Position numbers and translations under genes: made by a program
NCBI RefSeq assembly: GCF_016775705.1
Contig: NZ_CP068760.1
Span: forward strand, 3,968,001-4,032,000
Origin: Chryseobacterium cucumeris
GTDB taxonomy: Bacteria; Bacteroidota; Bacteroidia; Flavobacteriales; Weeksellaceae
Direction: 5' to 3'
Length of the DNA stretch: 64,000 nt
Shown: piece by piece, positions 7,774 through 16,786 of the stretch
How positions within the stretch are numbered: the first letter of the stretch is position 1
Layout: the number at the start of each line of letters is the position of its first letter
Notes under the pieces: model-generated
Database searches by the model: none
Told to the model about the DNA's origin: nothing
What the model saw: the letters and a program-made list of their open reading frames with translations, nothing else

Positions 7774-7803
7774 CAAATATAGACATTTTTCTGAGAATCA
7801 AAA
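7774..7803 (-). promoter_or_regulatory. Bacteroidota promoter of the putative small RNA
   Basis: TTTTG (complement of 7799-7803), a 17-base spacer and TATATTTG (complement of 7774-7781) match the TTTG...TAnnTTTG consensus well. No protein-coding gene follows within the next 300 bases on this strand. Confidence 0.7.
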
Positions 7804-7860
7804 TATTTTTTAATAAAAAGACTGGTTATTTCTTTAACCAGTCTTTTATTTATTGTGAAA

Positions 7861-8361
7861 TTAATCTTTTGAACCCAGACTATCCATTTCGTCATCCATT
7901 CCTTTCACCTGATTGGAATGATAGACTCTTTCTGATCCGAGAAAGTAAAGATTATGTCTTGCTTTGGCAATGATACCATTATATTCATCCTCAGTCATAC
8001 CCTCCGGAATGCTGTCTCTTTTTTCTGAAGGTTTTCGGTAGACTTCAAGAGCTCCATATTCATTTAATACTTCTTTGGCTGCTTTTGCCTGTTCAAGATT
8101 ATCGGTATAAACAATAACATTGCTTCTGCCTACACTGTGTTTACGGTAAGCGTCCAACATTTCTGCATCGTAAGCAAAAACATAGTCAAAAAAATCCTGT
8201 GTCTGTTTATCTTCCTGATACTGATCAACAGACATACCACTTTCTACTCTGGACTTTGAAATAATGATGTTTGCTTCGTCAAAGCCTTTTTCTTTTAATC
8301 CTTTTTTAATTCCCTCTGTATCTACAGTCACCGGAAATACTGAAACTACTGTATAAGCCAT
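7861..8361 (-). CDS. Small cytoplasmic protein, possibly of the YflT / general stress 17M type
   Basis: 166 residues with no signal peptide. The N-terminal 120 residues form an alternating beta-alpha pattern starting VVSVFPVTVD and including SNVIVYTDNLEQA, which resembles the ferredoxin-like fold of heat-induced general stress proteins of the YflT domain. The C-terminal 40 residues are charged and probably helical. It is 57 bases downstream of the methylmalonyl-CoA mutase gene on the same strand, so it could be read through from it. Family call is tentative. Confidence 0.6.
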   Translation of the reverse strand: MAYTVVSVFPVTVDTEGIKKGLKEKGFDEANIIISKSRVESGMSVDQYQEDKQTQDFFDYVFAYDAEMLDAYRKHSVGRSNVIVYTDNLEQAKAAKEVLNEYGALEVYRKPSEKRDSIPEGMTEDEYNGIIAKARHNLYFLGSERVYHSNQVKGMDDEMDSLGSKD

Positions 8362-8418
8362 AATGAAATTTTTTCATTAAACTATACAAAAGCCATGCAA
8401 GTTATTCTCTACAAATAA

Positions 8419-10536
8419 TTAATTTAGGAATTTTTCCAGAATTTCTACGGCACATTTCGGCAGGTTGGTTCCGGGCCCGAAAATAAAATCGGCACCGTTG
8501 GCATACAAGAATTCATAATCCTGTTGTGGAATTACTCCACCTACAACGATGGTAATATCATCTGCTCCCAGCTTGGATAACTCTTCCACCACCTGCGGAA
8601 CCAGTGTTTTGTGTCCTGCTGCCAATGAGGAAACTCCTAAAATGTGAATATCATTCTCCACAGCCTGTTTAGCAACTTCTTCCGGGGTCTGGAATAAGGG
8701 AGCCACATCCACATCAAATCCCATATCGGCAAATGCGGTTGCCACTACTTTTGCACCTCTGTCGTGGCCATCCTGTCCCATTTTGGCTACCATTAGTCTT
8801 GGACGTCGTCCTTCTTCTTCTTCAAATTTCTGAGTCAGGGTAAGGGCTTTTTCAAAGTATTCATTTTTACCGGCATTCATTGCGTATACACCAGAGATTG
8901 TTTTAATATTTGCTTTATATCTTCCGAAAGATTCTTCCATGGCATCACTCATTTCGCCAAGGGTAACTCTTCTTCTTGCGGCTTCAATACATAATGCCAG
9001 AAGGTTTCCTTTTCCTGTTTTTGCGCTTTCACGGATGTCATTAAGGATTTGTTCCACTGCTTCTGTATTTCGTTCTGCTTTGATGGTATTCAGTCTTTCG
9101 ATCTGCTTTCTGCGAACTTCTGTATTATCAATATCTAAGATTTCTATCTGCTCCTGTTTCAATGAGGATTTGAATGAATTCACTCCGATAATGAATTCTT
9201 CTCCGCTATCAATCTTAGCCTGTTTTTTAGCGGCAGCTTCTTCAATTCTCATTTTTGGAATTCCGGCTTCGATAGCTTTGGTCATTCCTCCTTCCTGTTC
9301 TACCTCATCAATGTACCTCATCGCTTCTTCAATCATTTGCTGAGTAAGGCTTTCCACCAGGTTACTACCTCCCATCGGATCTACCACATCACATATTCCG
9401 CTTTCCTGCTGAAGAATGATCTGCGTATTTCTTGCAATTTTTGCTGAATAATCGGTGGGAAGTGCAATGGCTTCATCCAGTGCATTGGTGTGGAGAGACT
9501 GTGTTCCTCCTAAAGCCGAAGACAACGCTTCAATAGCTGTTCTTGTAATATTATTGAAGGGTTCCTGCTCTGTCAGAGACCAGCCGGAAGTCTGAGAGTG
9601 GGTTCTTAATGCCAGAGATTTCGGGTTCTGAGGATTAAACTGTTTTAAAAGGGTTGCCCAGATATATCTTGCAGCACGCATTTTAGCAATTTCCATGAAA
9701 TGATTCATTCCGATTGCCCAGAAGAAAGATAATCTTGGGGCAAAATCGTCTACATTCATTCCTGCTTTGATTCCTGTTCTTACGTATTCAAGGCCGTCTG
9801 CCAGTGTGTACGCCATTTCAAGTACGGGTGTAGCACCAGCTTCCTGCATATGGTATCCGGAAATAGAAATTGAGTTGAATTTCGGAATGTTTTGCGAGGT
9901 ATATTCAAAAATATCTGCGATGATCTTCATAGAAGGTGCCGGCGGATAGATGTACGTATTTCTCACCATGAATTCTTTCAAAATATCATTCTGAATGGTT
10001 CCTGAAAGCAGCTCCTGTTTTACTCCCTGCTCCTCTGCCGCTACGATGTAGAAAGACAAAATTGGAAGTACCGCTCCGTTCATGGTCATGGATACTGAAA
10101 TCTGATCCAGTGGAATCTCATTGAAAAGAATCTTCATGTCTTCTACAGAGTCGATGGCAACACCTGCTTTTCCTACGTCTCCCACCACCCTTGAATGGTC
10201 AGAATCATATCCCCTGTGTGTGGCCAGGTCAAATGCTACGGAAAGCCCTTTCTGGCCGGCTGCAAGGTTTCTTCTGTAAAAAGCATTGGATTCTTCAGCT
10301 GTGGAAAACCCGGCATACTGACGAATCGTCCATGGCTTCTGAACATACATGGTGGAATACGGCCCTCTCAGATAGGGAGCAATTCCTGGTGAAGTCTGCG
10401 TTAATGATTCATCTTTTACATCTTTTTTTTCATAGGATGATTTGAGTTCAAGGCCGTCTTTTTCAAAATTGTAAATCTCTCTTTCCTGAGGTGATACACT
10501 AAAATCCGGGTTTTTCACAGAAATTGTCTTTCGCAT
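8419..10536 (-). CDS. scpA: Methylmalonyl-CoA mutase, large-subunit type
   Basis: Adenosylcobalamin-dependent mutase of 705 residues that interconverts methylmalonyl-CoA and succinyl-CoA, used in propionate metabolism. The N-terminal catalytic TIM barrel covers about residues 30-555, with the substrate-contact blocks RGPYSTMY and QKPWTIRQYAGF near its start. The C-terminal B12-binding domain (about 575-705) has the base-off motif in GQDGHDRGAK, in which the DxHxxG His binds cobalt, plus the GGVIPQQD loop. Length and order match full-length subunits. No small-subunit gene is adjacent. The meaB-type chaperone is at the left window edge. Confidence 0.96.
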   Translation of the reverse strand: MRKTISVKNPDFSVSPQEREIYNFEKDGLELKSSYEKKDVKDESLTQTSPGIAPYLRGPYSTMYVQKPWTIRQYAGFSTAEESNAFYRRNLAAGQKGLSVAFDLATHRGYDSDHSRVVGDVGKAGVAIDSVEDMKILFNEIPLDQISVSMTMNGAVLPILSFYIVAAEEQGVKQELLSGTIQNDILKEFMVRNTYIYPPAPSMKIIADIFEYTSQNIPKFNSISISGYHMQEAGATPVLEMAYTLADGLEYVRTGIKAGMNVDDFAPRLSFFWAIGMNHFMEIAKMRAARYIWATLLKQFNPQNPKSLALRTHSQTSGWSLTEQEPFNNITRTAIEALSSALGGTQSLHTNALDEAIALPTDYSAKIARNTQIILQQESGICDVVDPMGGSNLVESLTQQMIEEAMRYIDEVEQEGGMTKAIEAGIPKMRIEEAAAKKQAKIDSGEEFIIGVNSFKSSLKQEQIEILDIDNTEVRRKQIERLNTIKAERNTEAVEQILNDIRESAKTGKGNLLALCIEAARRRVTLGEMSDAMEESFGRYKANIKTISGVYAMNAGKNEYFEKALTLTQKFEEEEGRRPRLMVAKMGQDGHDRGAKVVATAFADMGFDVDVAPLFQTPEEVAKQAVENDIHILGVSSLAAGHKTLVPQVVEELSKLGADDITIVVGGVIPQQDYEFLYANGADFIFGPGTNLPKCAVEILEKFLN

Positions 10537-10631
10537 TCCAATTATTTTTGTCCCCGTAAAGTTAATTTTTTTGAACGAAACATGAAACTTCTGTTAACAT
10601 TCTGTTTTTCTTGATTTTAGCAAAAGAAAAA

Positions 10632-10651
10632 GGCCAGACATTTGTCCGGCC
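10632..10651 (-). terminator. Terminator after the reprolysin-like protease gene
   Basis: On the minus strand GGCCGGAC and GTCTGGCC pair around a four-base loop with one wobble pair and are followed by TTTTT. It separates 10675-13710 from the mutase gene. Confidence 0.85.
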
Positions 10652-10674
10652 ATTCTTATTTATAAATAGTGTGC

Positions 10675-13600
10675 TTATTTTTTGATAAGCTTCGTATTGT
10701 AAGTATTTTTGTCATCTTTTATTGTGATCACATACATCCCTTTGATTAATGAAGCAACATTAATTCTTTGTCCGTCAATCTGACCTTCCTGAGCTAATCT
10801 TCCGTCAGCAGTATAGATTTTATAATCTGCTTTTCCTTTCAGATTTTTCACTTCTACGAAAGTATCTGCAGGGTTCGGATAGATTGAAATCTCAGTTGAT
10901 TTTACATCTTTTGTTTCATTTACAGCAAGGGTTTCTGCAATTTTTACAGTAAAGTCTCTGAAGCCTCCAGTAGAAATAACTCCTCCTCCCTGTACCGGAA
11001 CTGATGAAACACCACATGGTCCTGTGGCTGCATTAAAGAATGTACTTGCAACTCTCATTCTCAATGATTTATCGCCTGCATATGCAGTTGCGGGTACAGT
11101 AAATGTAATTGTTCCATCATGGAAGCTAAGCTGGTTTGCTGCATTGTATACAGGGACAGCTGAATGAGATCCTACTTTTTCTGTAGATTCAAAAATTCCA
11201 TTTCTATTATAATCGATCCAGATTTCAAGGAAGTCACTGTATGTACCCAAATCATGCCCTAAATTTCTAAATGAAGCTGTATACTGGGTTCCTTTTGTTA
11301 AATTAATTATTTTCGTTGGATCATCACTGAAATCAAGATAAGTTTTTGCTGCAGTGGCTAAATTACCTGAGAAATAGGCAAGATTAGATAGGTTAAGCTG
11401 AATAAGACCGCTATAATATGGGGCATTCAGGTTATTTCCCCCTGTACTCATCAGACAATAATCTGCTCCTGTAGTTAAACCTTTTGTTTTAAATGCATAG
11501 TTTGCTGAGAATGTTCCCGGAACACTATTCACAACAGCCGCAACCTGAGCTTCATAATTAGTTTCATCCTCTAAACTACTTAATAAAACAGAGTTTACAG
11601 AGCTTGTTGTATTCTGCCAGTTTGTTTCTCCTACTTTTCTATAGTTAATAGAATAAGTAGCTCCAGGCACGTTATTCCAAGACAATCTTGCTGTAGTTTT
11701 TAAGATTTCAGAAGCTAAAGCAGATACTCCTGTAGGAGCTGCTGTAGTAGATGTAGGGGCTGTGCCTACAGTTACTTGTGGAGATACTGCATAGAATACG
11801 TTTCCTATAGCTGAAATTTTTAATTTGATTGCTCCTGTCAGATTTGCAGGCATCTGTACTGTATAGGTTCCTGTATTTGGAGTGGAGGCCACTAATTCTG
11901 TCCATGCAGATCCATTAACAAGGTCTGTAGTATACTCAATCTTTACATTACTTGCGTTATATGGTGCGGCATTGGTATTGGCAACATCCCAGGTAATTGT
12001 ATTTGATGCATTATTATATAGGGTTGTCGAAGAAGTAATTCCATTAAATTTAAATGGTCCGTCATTTCCTACAGTAAGGGTTGTTTCTGAAGATACAAGC
12101 ATTGGTCTCAAAGCATTTTCATCTCTAGCAGTTACCGCATAGTGAAGTATTCTCGGTATGTAGGAAACTGTTTCCCAGGTAGCTTTATTAGTAAGTTTTC
12201 CAGCCATTACAAGTGGTAAACTCGGGAAATATCTTCTTCCGCTTGCTGTTCCGAAGAAAGATCTTGCAATCGAGCCTTGTGCATTGTATCCCCAACCACT
12301 GTCTCCGGAAATAGAAGCAAGATTATTGACACTGTCATATTGCTCCCAGGTATATTTTATTGCATCACCTTCAGCATCGGTAGCAGATGCATCCAGGTAA
12401 TAAGGAGTACCCTTTGGAATAGTGTATGCTGTAAGGGCTGCAATAGTAGGTGCTGTATTATTTGTAATATTTTCAGATGTTCCACAAGTAGTCTTGGCGT
12501 CTAAGCTATTTAGAATCTGATTAATTGAAGAATAATGGAAATAAGCATCCGAATTAGCCTGTACATTGTCCTGAGTAATTCCGGCATATCCCATAATTGT
12601 TGTTCCTCCACCCGGCTCAACATTTACACCAGAGCCTTCCGTAGCATGTGAAAAGGTATGGTTTCCTCCAAGCTGGTGTCCCATTTCATGCGCAACATAA
12701 TCAATATCAAAAAGATCTCCTGTTGGATTGGTATTCTGTGTAAACGCAGATCCTTTTGCTAATGAAGTAGCTGTAGCAGGATCTACACATGTAGATCCGA
12801 TAGATCCGGCATTTCCGTTACCACCGGCAGCATTGAATACATGCCCCATATCATAATTCGCATTCCCTACTTGAGCTGTTAAGGTTTGCTGAAGCTGTAA
12901 GTTTAAGTTTCCAGTATAAGGGTCTGTTGCAGGGTCTGTATATATAATGTTAGGAAGATCCTGAATAATCAGTTTAATTGCAAAATCTTTTTGAAAAACG
13001 CCATTTACACGGGTTATAGTAGCATTCATCTGAGTAACGGTATTCGTTACTCCTCCAGTCGGATCAAATTTCTTTGTATATTCTCCTGTAGTAGATAGAG
13101 CCAATCTGTAAGTTCTGAATTTCGTACTTGCCGGTCTGCTTGTAATTCCTACATTAGAAAGATTTTTTTTTCCGAAGGCTTCTAATGATTTAATATCTTT
13201 GAAATTTTTCTCTTCGGTAGTACATTCAAAACCATGATCTGCCTCTGTTCTTTTTGTTTTATAGAAAACACCATACACCTGCTTATCAGCAGTAATAGGC
13301 TCTATAAACTGAAATTTCCCGTCTTTGATAATCATCGACTGCATTTCGGTAGGTGCAGTACTGAATCTTACATATTTGCCAGGATCATCAACCCCTACTC
13401 CTACATAAGATCCCAGCTGATATCTGTCTGCCATGGATTTTTCCATCACAGGATCACTATAAACAGCAAATTTTTCAATTTTTCCTTCTGCTGTAGGCAG
13501 AGATACGATCACAGCCTGAGCTCCTTTCCCTGTTTCTACAGCGTCTTTTAGAATATTCCTAAGAGACTGTAAATCAAATCTGTAAGCATACTGAACTTCG

Positions 13601-13710
13601 ACTTCTTTTCTGATCTCTGATGTTCTTTGTGAGGCAGGTTCCCACCTCTGCGCATTAAGGCTGGATAGCCCAGCAGCCAATGCACAAACCAGTAAAATTC
13701 TTTTTTTCAT
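10675..13710 (-). CDS. Secreted reprolysin-like (metzincin) metalloprotease with FN3, GEVED and T9SS domains
   Basis: 1011-residue exported protease. After a 20-residue signal peptide and a propeptide region, the metzincin zinc site HEMGHQLGGNH spans residues 341-351 (three His ligands, HExxHxxGxxH). A fibronectin type III domain around residues 665-745 is followed by a GEVED-type domain with the core EIWIDYNRNG, and the last 75 or so residues (from SIYPNPADTF to KLIKK) form a T9SS type A sorting domain. Expected to be released or surface-attached and to cut extracellular proteins. Monocistronic, ending at the hairpin at 10632-10651. Confidence 0.93.
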   Translation of the reverse strand: MKKRILLVCALAAGLSSLNAQRWEPASQRTSEIRKEVEVQYAYRFDLQSLRNILKDAVETGKGAQAVIVSLPTAEGKIEKFAVYSDPVMEKSMADRYQLGSYVGVGVDDPGKYVRFSTAPTEMQSMIIKDGKFQFIEPITADKQVYGVFYKTKRTEADHGFECTTEEKNFKDIKSLEAFGKKNLSNVGITSRPASTKFRTYRLALSTTGEYTKKFDPTGGVTNTVTQMNATITRVNGVFQKDFAIKLIIQDLPNIIYTDPATDPYTGNLNLQLQQTLTAQVGNANYDMGHVFNAAGGNGNAGSIGSTCVDPATATSLAKGSAFTQNTNPTGDLFDIDYVAHEMGHQLGGNHTFSHATEGSGVNVEPGGGTTIMGYAGITQDNVQANSDAYFHYSSINQILNSLDAKTTCGTSENITNNTAPTIAALTAYTIPKGTPYYLDASATDAEGDAIKYTWEQYDSVNNLASISGDSGWGYNAQGSIARSFFGTASGRRYFPSLPLVMAGKLTNKATWETVSYIPRILHYAVTARDENALRPMLVSSETTLTVGNDGPFKFNGITSSTTLYNNASNTITWDVANTNAAPYNASNVKIEYTTDLVNGSAWTELVASTPNTGTYTVQMPANLTGAIKLKISAIGNVFYAVSPQVTVGTAPTSTTAAPTGVSALASEILKTTARLSWNNVPGATYSINYRKVGETNWQNTTSSVNSVLLSSLEDETNYEAQVAAVVNSVPGTFSANYAFKTKGLTTGADYCLMSTGGNNLNAPYYSGLIQLNLSNLAYFSGNLATAAKTYLDFSDDPTKIINLTKGTQYTASFRNLGHDLGTYSDFLEIWIDYNRNGIFESTEKVGSHSAVPVYNAANQLSFHDGTITFTVPATAYAGDKSLRMRVASTFFNAATGPCGVSSVPVQGGGVISTGGFRDFTVKIAETLAVNETKDVKSTEISIYPNPADTFVEVKNLKGKADYKIYTADGRLAQEGQIDGQRINVASLIKGMYVITIKDDKNTYNTKLIKK

Positions 13711-13790
13711 AATTACCTAATTAGTTTAGAATTAATAAACTTTAAATATCCGCCTTAAAAATAAGAATTATAAACATAACAACATAAAAA

Positions 13791-13827
13791 AAACAGTCAA
13801 TTTTAAATAAAATCGACCGTTTGTTTA
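13791..13827 (-). terminator. Terminator after the prolyl oligopeptidase gene
   Basis: A 15-bp stem between 13791-13805 and 13808-13822, fully paired if two G-U pairs are allowed on the minus-strand RNA, is followed by a long T run. Confidence 0.8.
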
Positions 13828-13847
13828 AATATTTTACTTTTTTAAAA

Positions 13848-15950
13848 TTATTTCTTTATTCCCATCTCAAACAATGCAAATGATATAAGATCTGCATTTT
13901 CACTGATCACCTGATCTGTAGATCTTCCGGCGCCGTGTCCTGCATTCTTTTCAATTCTTAAGAGAATAGGGTTTTTACATGCCTGTTTTTCCTGAAGCTC
14001 TGCACCAAATTTGAAAGAGTGTGCCGGAACAACCCTGTCATCGTGATCACTTGTGATAATCATTGTGGAAGGATAACAAGTTCCTGCTTTTACATTGTGT
14101 ACCGGAGAATAAGATTTAAGGTATTCAAACATTTCTTTACTGTCTTCTGCAGTACCGTAATCATAAGACCATCCTGCTCCGGCTGTAAATTTATTATACC
14201 TCAGCATATCCAGAACTCCAACTCCGGGAAAGGCTACTCGGGCAAGATCAGGCCTCATCGTCATTGTCGCTCCTACCAGTAATCCTCCGTTTGATCTTCC
14301 TGACAGCGCCATGTATTCTTTTGAAGTATACCCTTTACTTTGAAGATATTCTCCGGCAGCGATAAAATCTTCAAAAACATTTTTCTTCTGCTGTTTAGTC
14401 CCGGCATCGTGCCACTTTTTACCATACTCACCTCCTCCACGGATATTTGGAACAGCGTAAATACCGCCATTCTCCATCCAGATGGCATTAACTACAGAGA
14501 ATGATGGCTGCAGGCTGATGTTGAAACCTCCGTAAGAATACAGAATAGTAGGGTTTTTACCGTTAAGTTTAGTTCCTTTCTTGTAATTGATCATCATAGG
14601 TACTTTTGTACCGTCTTTTGAAGTATAGAATACCTGTTCTGAAACATAGTCATCCGGATTAAACTTCACTTTAGGTTTTTGATAGATTTCAGATTTTCCT
14701 GAGTCTACATTGAATTTATAAGTAGTTCCCGGTGTAATATAATTGCTGAAAGAGAAGTAAACATCTTTCTCTTTTTCTTTTCCTCCGAACCCTGAGATAT
14801 TTCCTTTGCCGGGAAGTGCAATTTCTCTGATCAGTTTTCCGGTTTTATCAAACTGTTTTACCTGATCAATAGCATCAATCATATAGGTTGCGAAGAAATA
14901 TCCACCACCTGAAGAAATTCCCAAAACATTTTCTGTTTGTGGAATGACATCTTTCCATGTTGCCGGAGCCGGGTTACTGATGGTTGTTTTTACAAGACGC
15001 ATATTCGGTGCATCTTTATCTGTGAAAATGAAAAGATCATCACCCTGTGTGTCTACAATGCTGGCATTGATATCAAATCCGTTCATAATCTGCACAAAAT
15101 CTCCGCCTTTTTGAAGGTCTTTTATGTACAATTCATTACCATTTGTAGCATTAGCTGCAGAAATGATAAGATATCTCTGGTCTTCAGAAACTCCTGCACT
15201 AAGATATCTTCTTGGCGTTTTCTCTCCTCCGAAAATCAGTTTATCTTCAGACTGCTTTGTTCCCAGCTTGTGGAAGTATACTTTATGTTTATCAGTCATC
15301 CCTGAAAGAACTGTTCCTTCTTTCGGTTTGTCGTAGCTTGAATAATAGAAGCCTTCGTCTCCCTGCCATGAAATTCCACTGAATTTCACATCCAGTAAAG
15401 TTTCATCAATCTGTTTTTTGGTTACTGCATCAATGATGATGATCTTGTTCCAATCGCTTCCTCCTTCAGAAATAGAGTAGGCAGCAAGGTTACCTTTTTT
15501 ATTGAACGACAGGTTGGAAAGAGAAGTTGTTCCCTTTTCTGAAAATTTATTAGGATCTAAAAAGACTTCTGTAGCATTGGTCTTGTTGTTTGTTCTATAC
15601 AAAACAGACTGGGCCTGCAGACCGTCATTTTTATAATAATAGGTATAATCTCCTTCTTTGAAAGGTGCAGAAATTTTTTCATAGTTCCAGATTTCCTTCA
15701 ACTGATTTTTAATTTTATCCCTGAACGGAATCTTAGAAAGGTAATTCTGGCTGTAAGCAACTTCTTCATCCACCCATTTTTTTGTAGGTTCAGAATCATT
15801 TTCCAGATCTCTGAAGGGATCAGAAACGGCAGTTCCAAAATAGGTATCTGTCTGGTTTCCTTTTAACGCTTTAGGGTAATTCATTTTCTGAGAATAAAAA
15901 GATGCTGAAAATAATACTCCAGCTGTTAACAATATAGGCTTAAAATTCAT
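13848..15950 (-). CDS. Prolyl oligopeptidase (S9A), exported
   Basis: Serine peptidase of 700 residues that cuts short peptides after proline. A 20-residue signal peptide (ending FYSQ) suggests periplasmic location. The N-terminal part to about 75 and the C-terminal part from about 430 form the alpha/beta hydrolase fold around a seven-bladed propeller. The catalytic triad is visible as Ser553 in GRSNGG, Asp in DHDDRVVP near 637 and His672 in NAGHGAG. Length and triad spacing match the well-studied enzyme of Elizabethkingia (Flavobacterium) meningoseptica. Single-gene unit with its own promoter and terminator. Confidence 0.96.
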   Translation of the reverse strand: MNFKPILLTAGVLFSASFYSQKMNYPKALKGNQTDTYFGTAVSDPFRDLENDSEPTKKWVDEEVAYSQNYLSKIPFRDKIKNQLKEIWNYEKISAPFKEGDYTYYYKNDGLQAQSVLYRTNNKTNATEVFLDPNKFSEKGTTSLSNLSFNKKGNLAAYSISEGGSDWNKIIIIDAVTKKQIDETLLDVKFSGISWQGDEGFYYSSYDKPKEGTVLSGMTDKHKVYFHKLGTKQSEDKLIFGGEKTPRRYLSAGVSEDQRYLIISAANATNGNELYIKDLQKGGDFVQIMNGFDINASIVDTQGDDLFIFTDKDAPNMRLVKTTISNPAPATWKDVIPQTENVLGISSGGGYFFATYMIDAIDQVKQFDKTGKLIREIALPGKGNISGFGGKEKEKDVYFSFSNYITPGTTYKFNVDSGKSEIYQKPKVKFNPDDYVSEQVFYTSKDGTKVPMMINYKKGTKLNGKNPTILYSYGGFNISLQPSFSVVNAIWMENGGIYAVPNIRGGGEYGKKWHDAGTKQQKKNVFEDFIAAGEYLQSKGYTSKEYMALSGRSNGGLLVGATMTMRPDLARVAFPGVGVLDMLRYNKFTAGAGWSYDYGTAEDSKEMFEYLKSYSPVHNVKAGTCYPSTMIITSDHDDRVVPAHSFKFGAELQEKQACKNPILLRIEKNAGHGAGRSTDQVISENADLISFALFEMGIKK

Positions 15951-15966
15951 ACTGATCGGTTTGTCT

Positions 15967-15974
15967 CAAAAATA
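15967..15974 (-). promoter_or_regulatory. Predicted -7 box of the prolyl oligopeptidase gene
   Basis: TATTTTTG on the minus strand, 16 bases before the start codon, matches TAnnTTTG and implies a very short leader. Confidence 0.45.
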
Positions 15975-15995
15975 CGTAAAGTATGTGAAATAAAA

Positions 15996-16019
15996 AAAGC
16001 CCCGTTGTATTGGGACTTT
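15996..16019 (-). terminator. Terminator after the 16037-16714 gene
   Basis: On the minus strand AAAG-CCC arms pair with GGG-CTTT across one mismatch and an AT-rich loop, followed by a long T run. Confidence 0.7.
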
Positions 16020-16036
16020 CTATACTTTATAATCGG

Positions 16037-16714
16037 TTATTCATTGGCTCCGAAGCTTTCAAAATAAAAATCGGTAAGGTTGGAAACAATCTCATCCGGG
16101 CTTCCGTTCCAGTAATATATTTTGTCTCCTACTTTCATTTCGTAAAGATTAAAACTCTGATCAGCTGTTACTGTTTTATCAGCATTTTTGAAATCCTGCG
16201 CTGCCTGAACCAGATATTTTTTCAGTTCTTCTGCTTTTATTTTACTCAGATCGCCTTTTGGTCCGGAAGTTAATTTCGAGGGAACCAGAAAGCTTACGGA
16301 ATAACTTATTTCTGCAATTTTTTCGTCCTTAACATATTCATTCGGTACCACTTTTACATTTTTAACAGTCAGTTTTCCTGTTTTAAAATTCCCAAACATC
16401 GCAATAAAATACTCTTCCGCCTCTTTTTTGCATGCTGCAGCCGTGGCTTTAGGGAAAGCAGCCAGAAAATTCTCAACGCTGCCATTTATCATTTCTTTTG
16501 AAGTTTCCTTAAAATCTACCTGATACGCATTCTGGCCTTCTACAGTAGGTCTTAGATAATCGTTAAGTTTGTTCAAAGCAGTTTCATCATTATTCACAAA
16601 AGTTCCGAAAAAGAGTTCAAAGGCTTCTTTGGGTTTCTTCACTTCTGTCTGAGCCATCAGCTGTTGTCCCATCACGGAAAGCAATAGCAGGAAAATAATT
16701 TTGTAATTTTTCAT
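16037..16714 (-). CDS. Exported protein of unknown function
   Basis: 225 residues. A clear signal peptide (MKNYKIIFLLLLSVMGQQLMA, then Q) precedes a soluble, Lys- and Glu-rich alpha/beta domain of about 200 residues. The protein has no lipobox Cys, no membrane segment and no T9SS tail, so a periplasmic location is likely. No family was recognised. It is bracketed by hairpin terminators on both sides, so it is its own transcript. The single Cys near residue 95 does not suggest disulfide bonding. Confidence 0.7.
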   Translation of the reverse strand: MKNYKIIFLLLLSVMGQQLMAQTEVKKPKEAFELFFGTFVNNDETALNKLNDYLRPTVEGQNAYQVDFKETSKEMINGSVENFLAAFPKATAAACKKEAEEYFIAMFGNFKTGKLTVKNVKVVPNEYVKDEKIAEISYSVSFLVPSKLTSGPKGDLSKIKAEELKKYLVQAAQDFKNADKTVTADQSFNLYEMKVGDKIYYWNGSPDEIVSNLTDFYFESFGANE

Positions 16715-16742
16715 AGTTTAAATTGTATTTAGTATGTAAAAA

Positions 16743-16770
16743 AGCCTCTGAAAAATCAGAGGCTGTATTT
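16743..16770 (-). terminator. Terminator after prfA
   Basis: A 9-bp perfect stem (16743-16751 with 16756-16764) with loop AAAA, then a T run on the minus strand. Confidence 0.85.
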
Positions 16771-16786
16771 TAATTATTTCGATTTT

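Noticed and set aside
7583..7813. Plus-strand frame of 76 codons in the gap above the rtcB operon
   Set aside because: No family-like composition, and the minus strand there shows a promoter, stems and terminator in agreement with a small RNA.
8939..9343. Plus-strand frame of 134 codons within the mutase gene
   Set aside because: Antisense of the well-supported methylmalonyl-CoA mutase; composition is that of a shadow frame.
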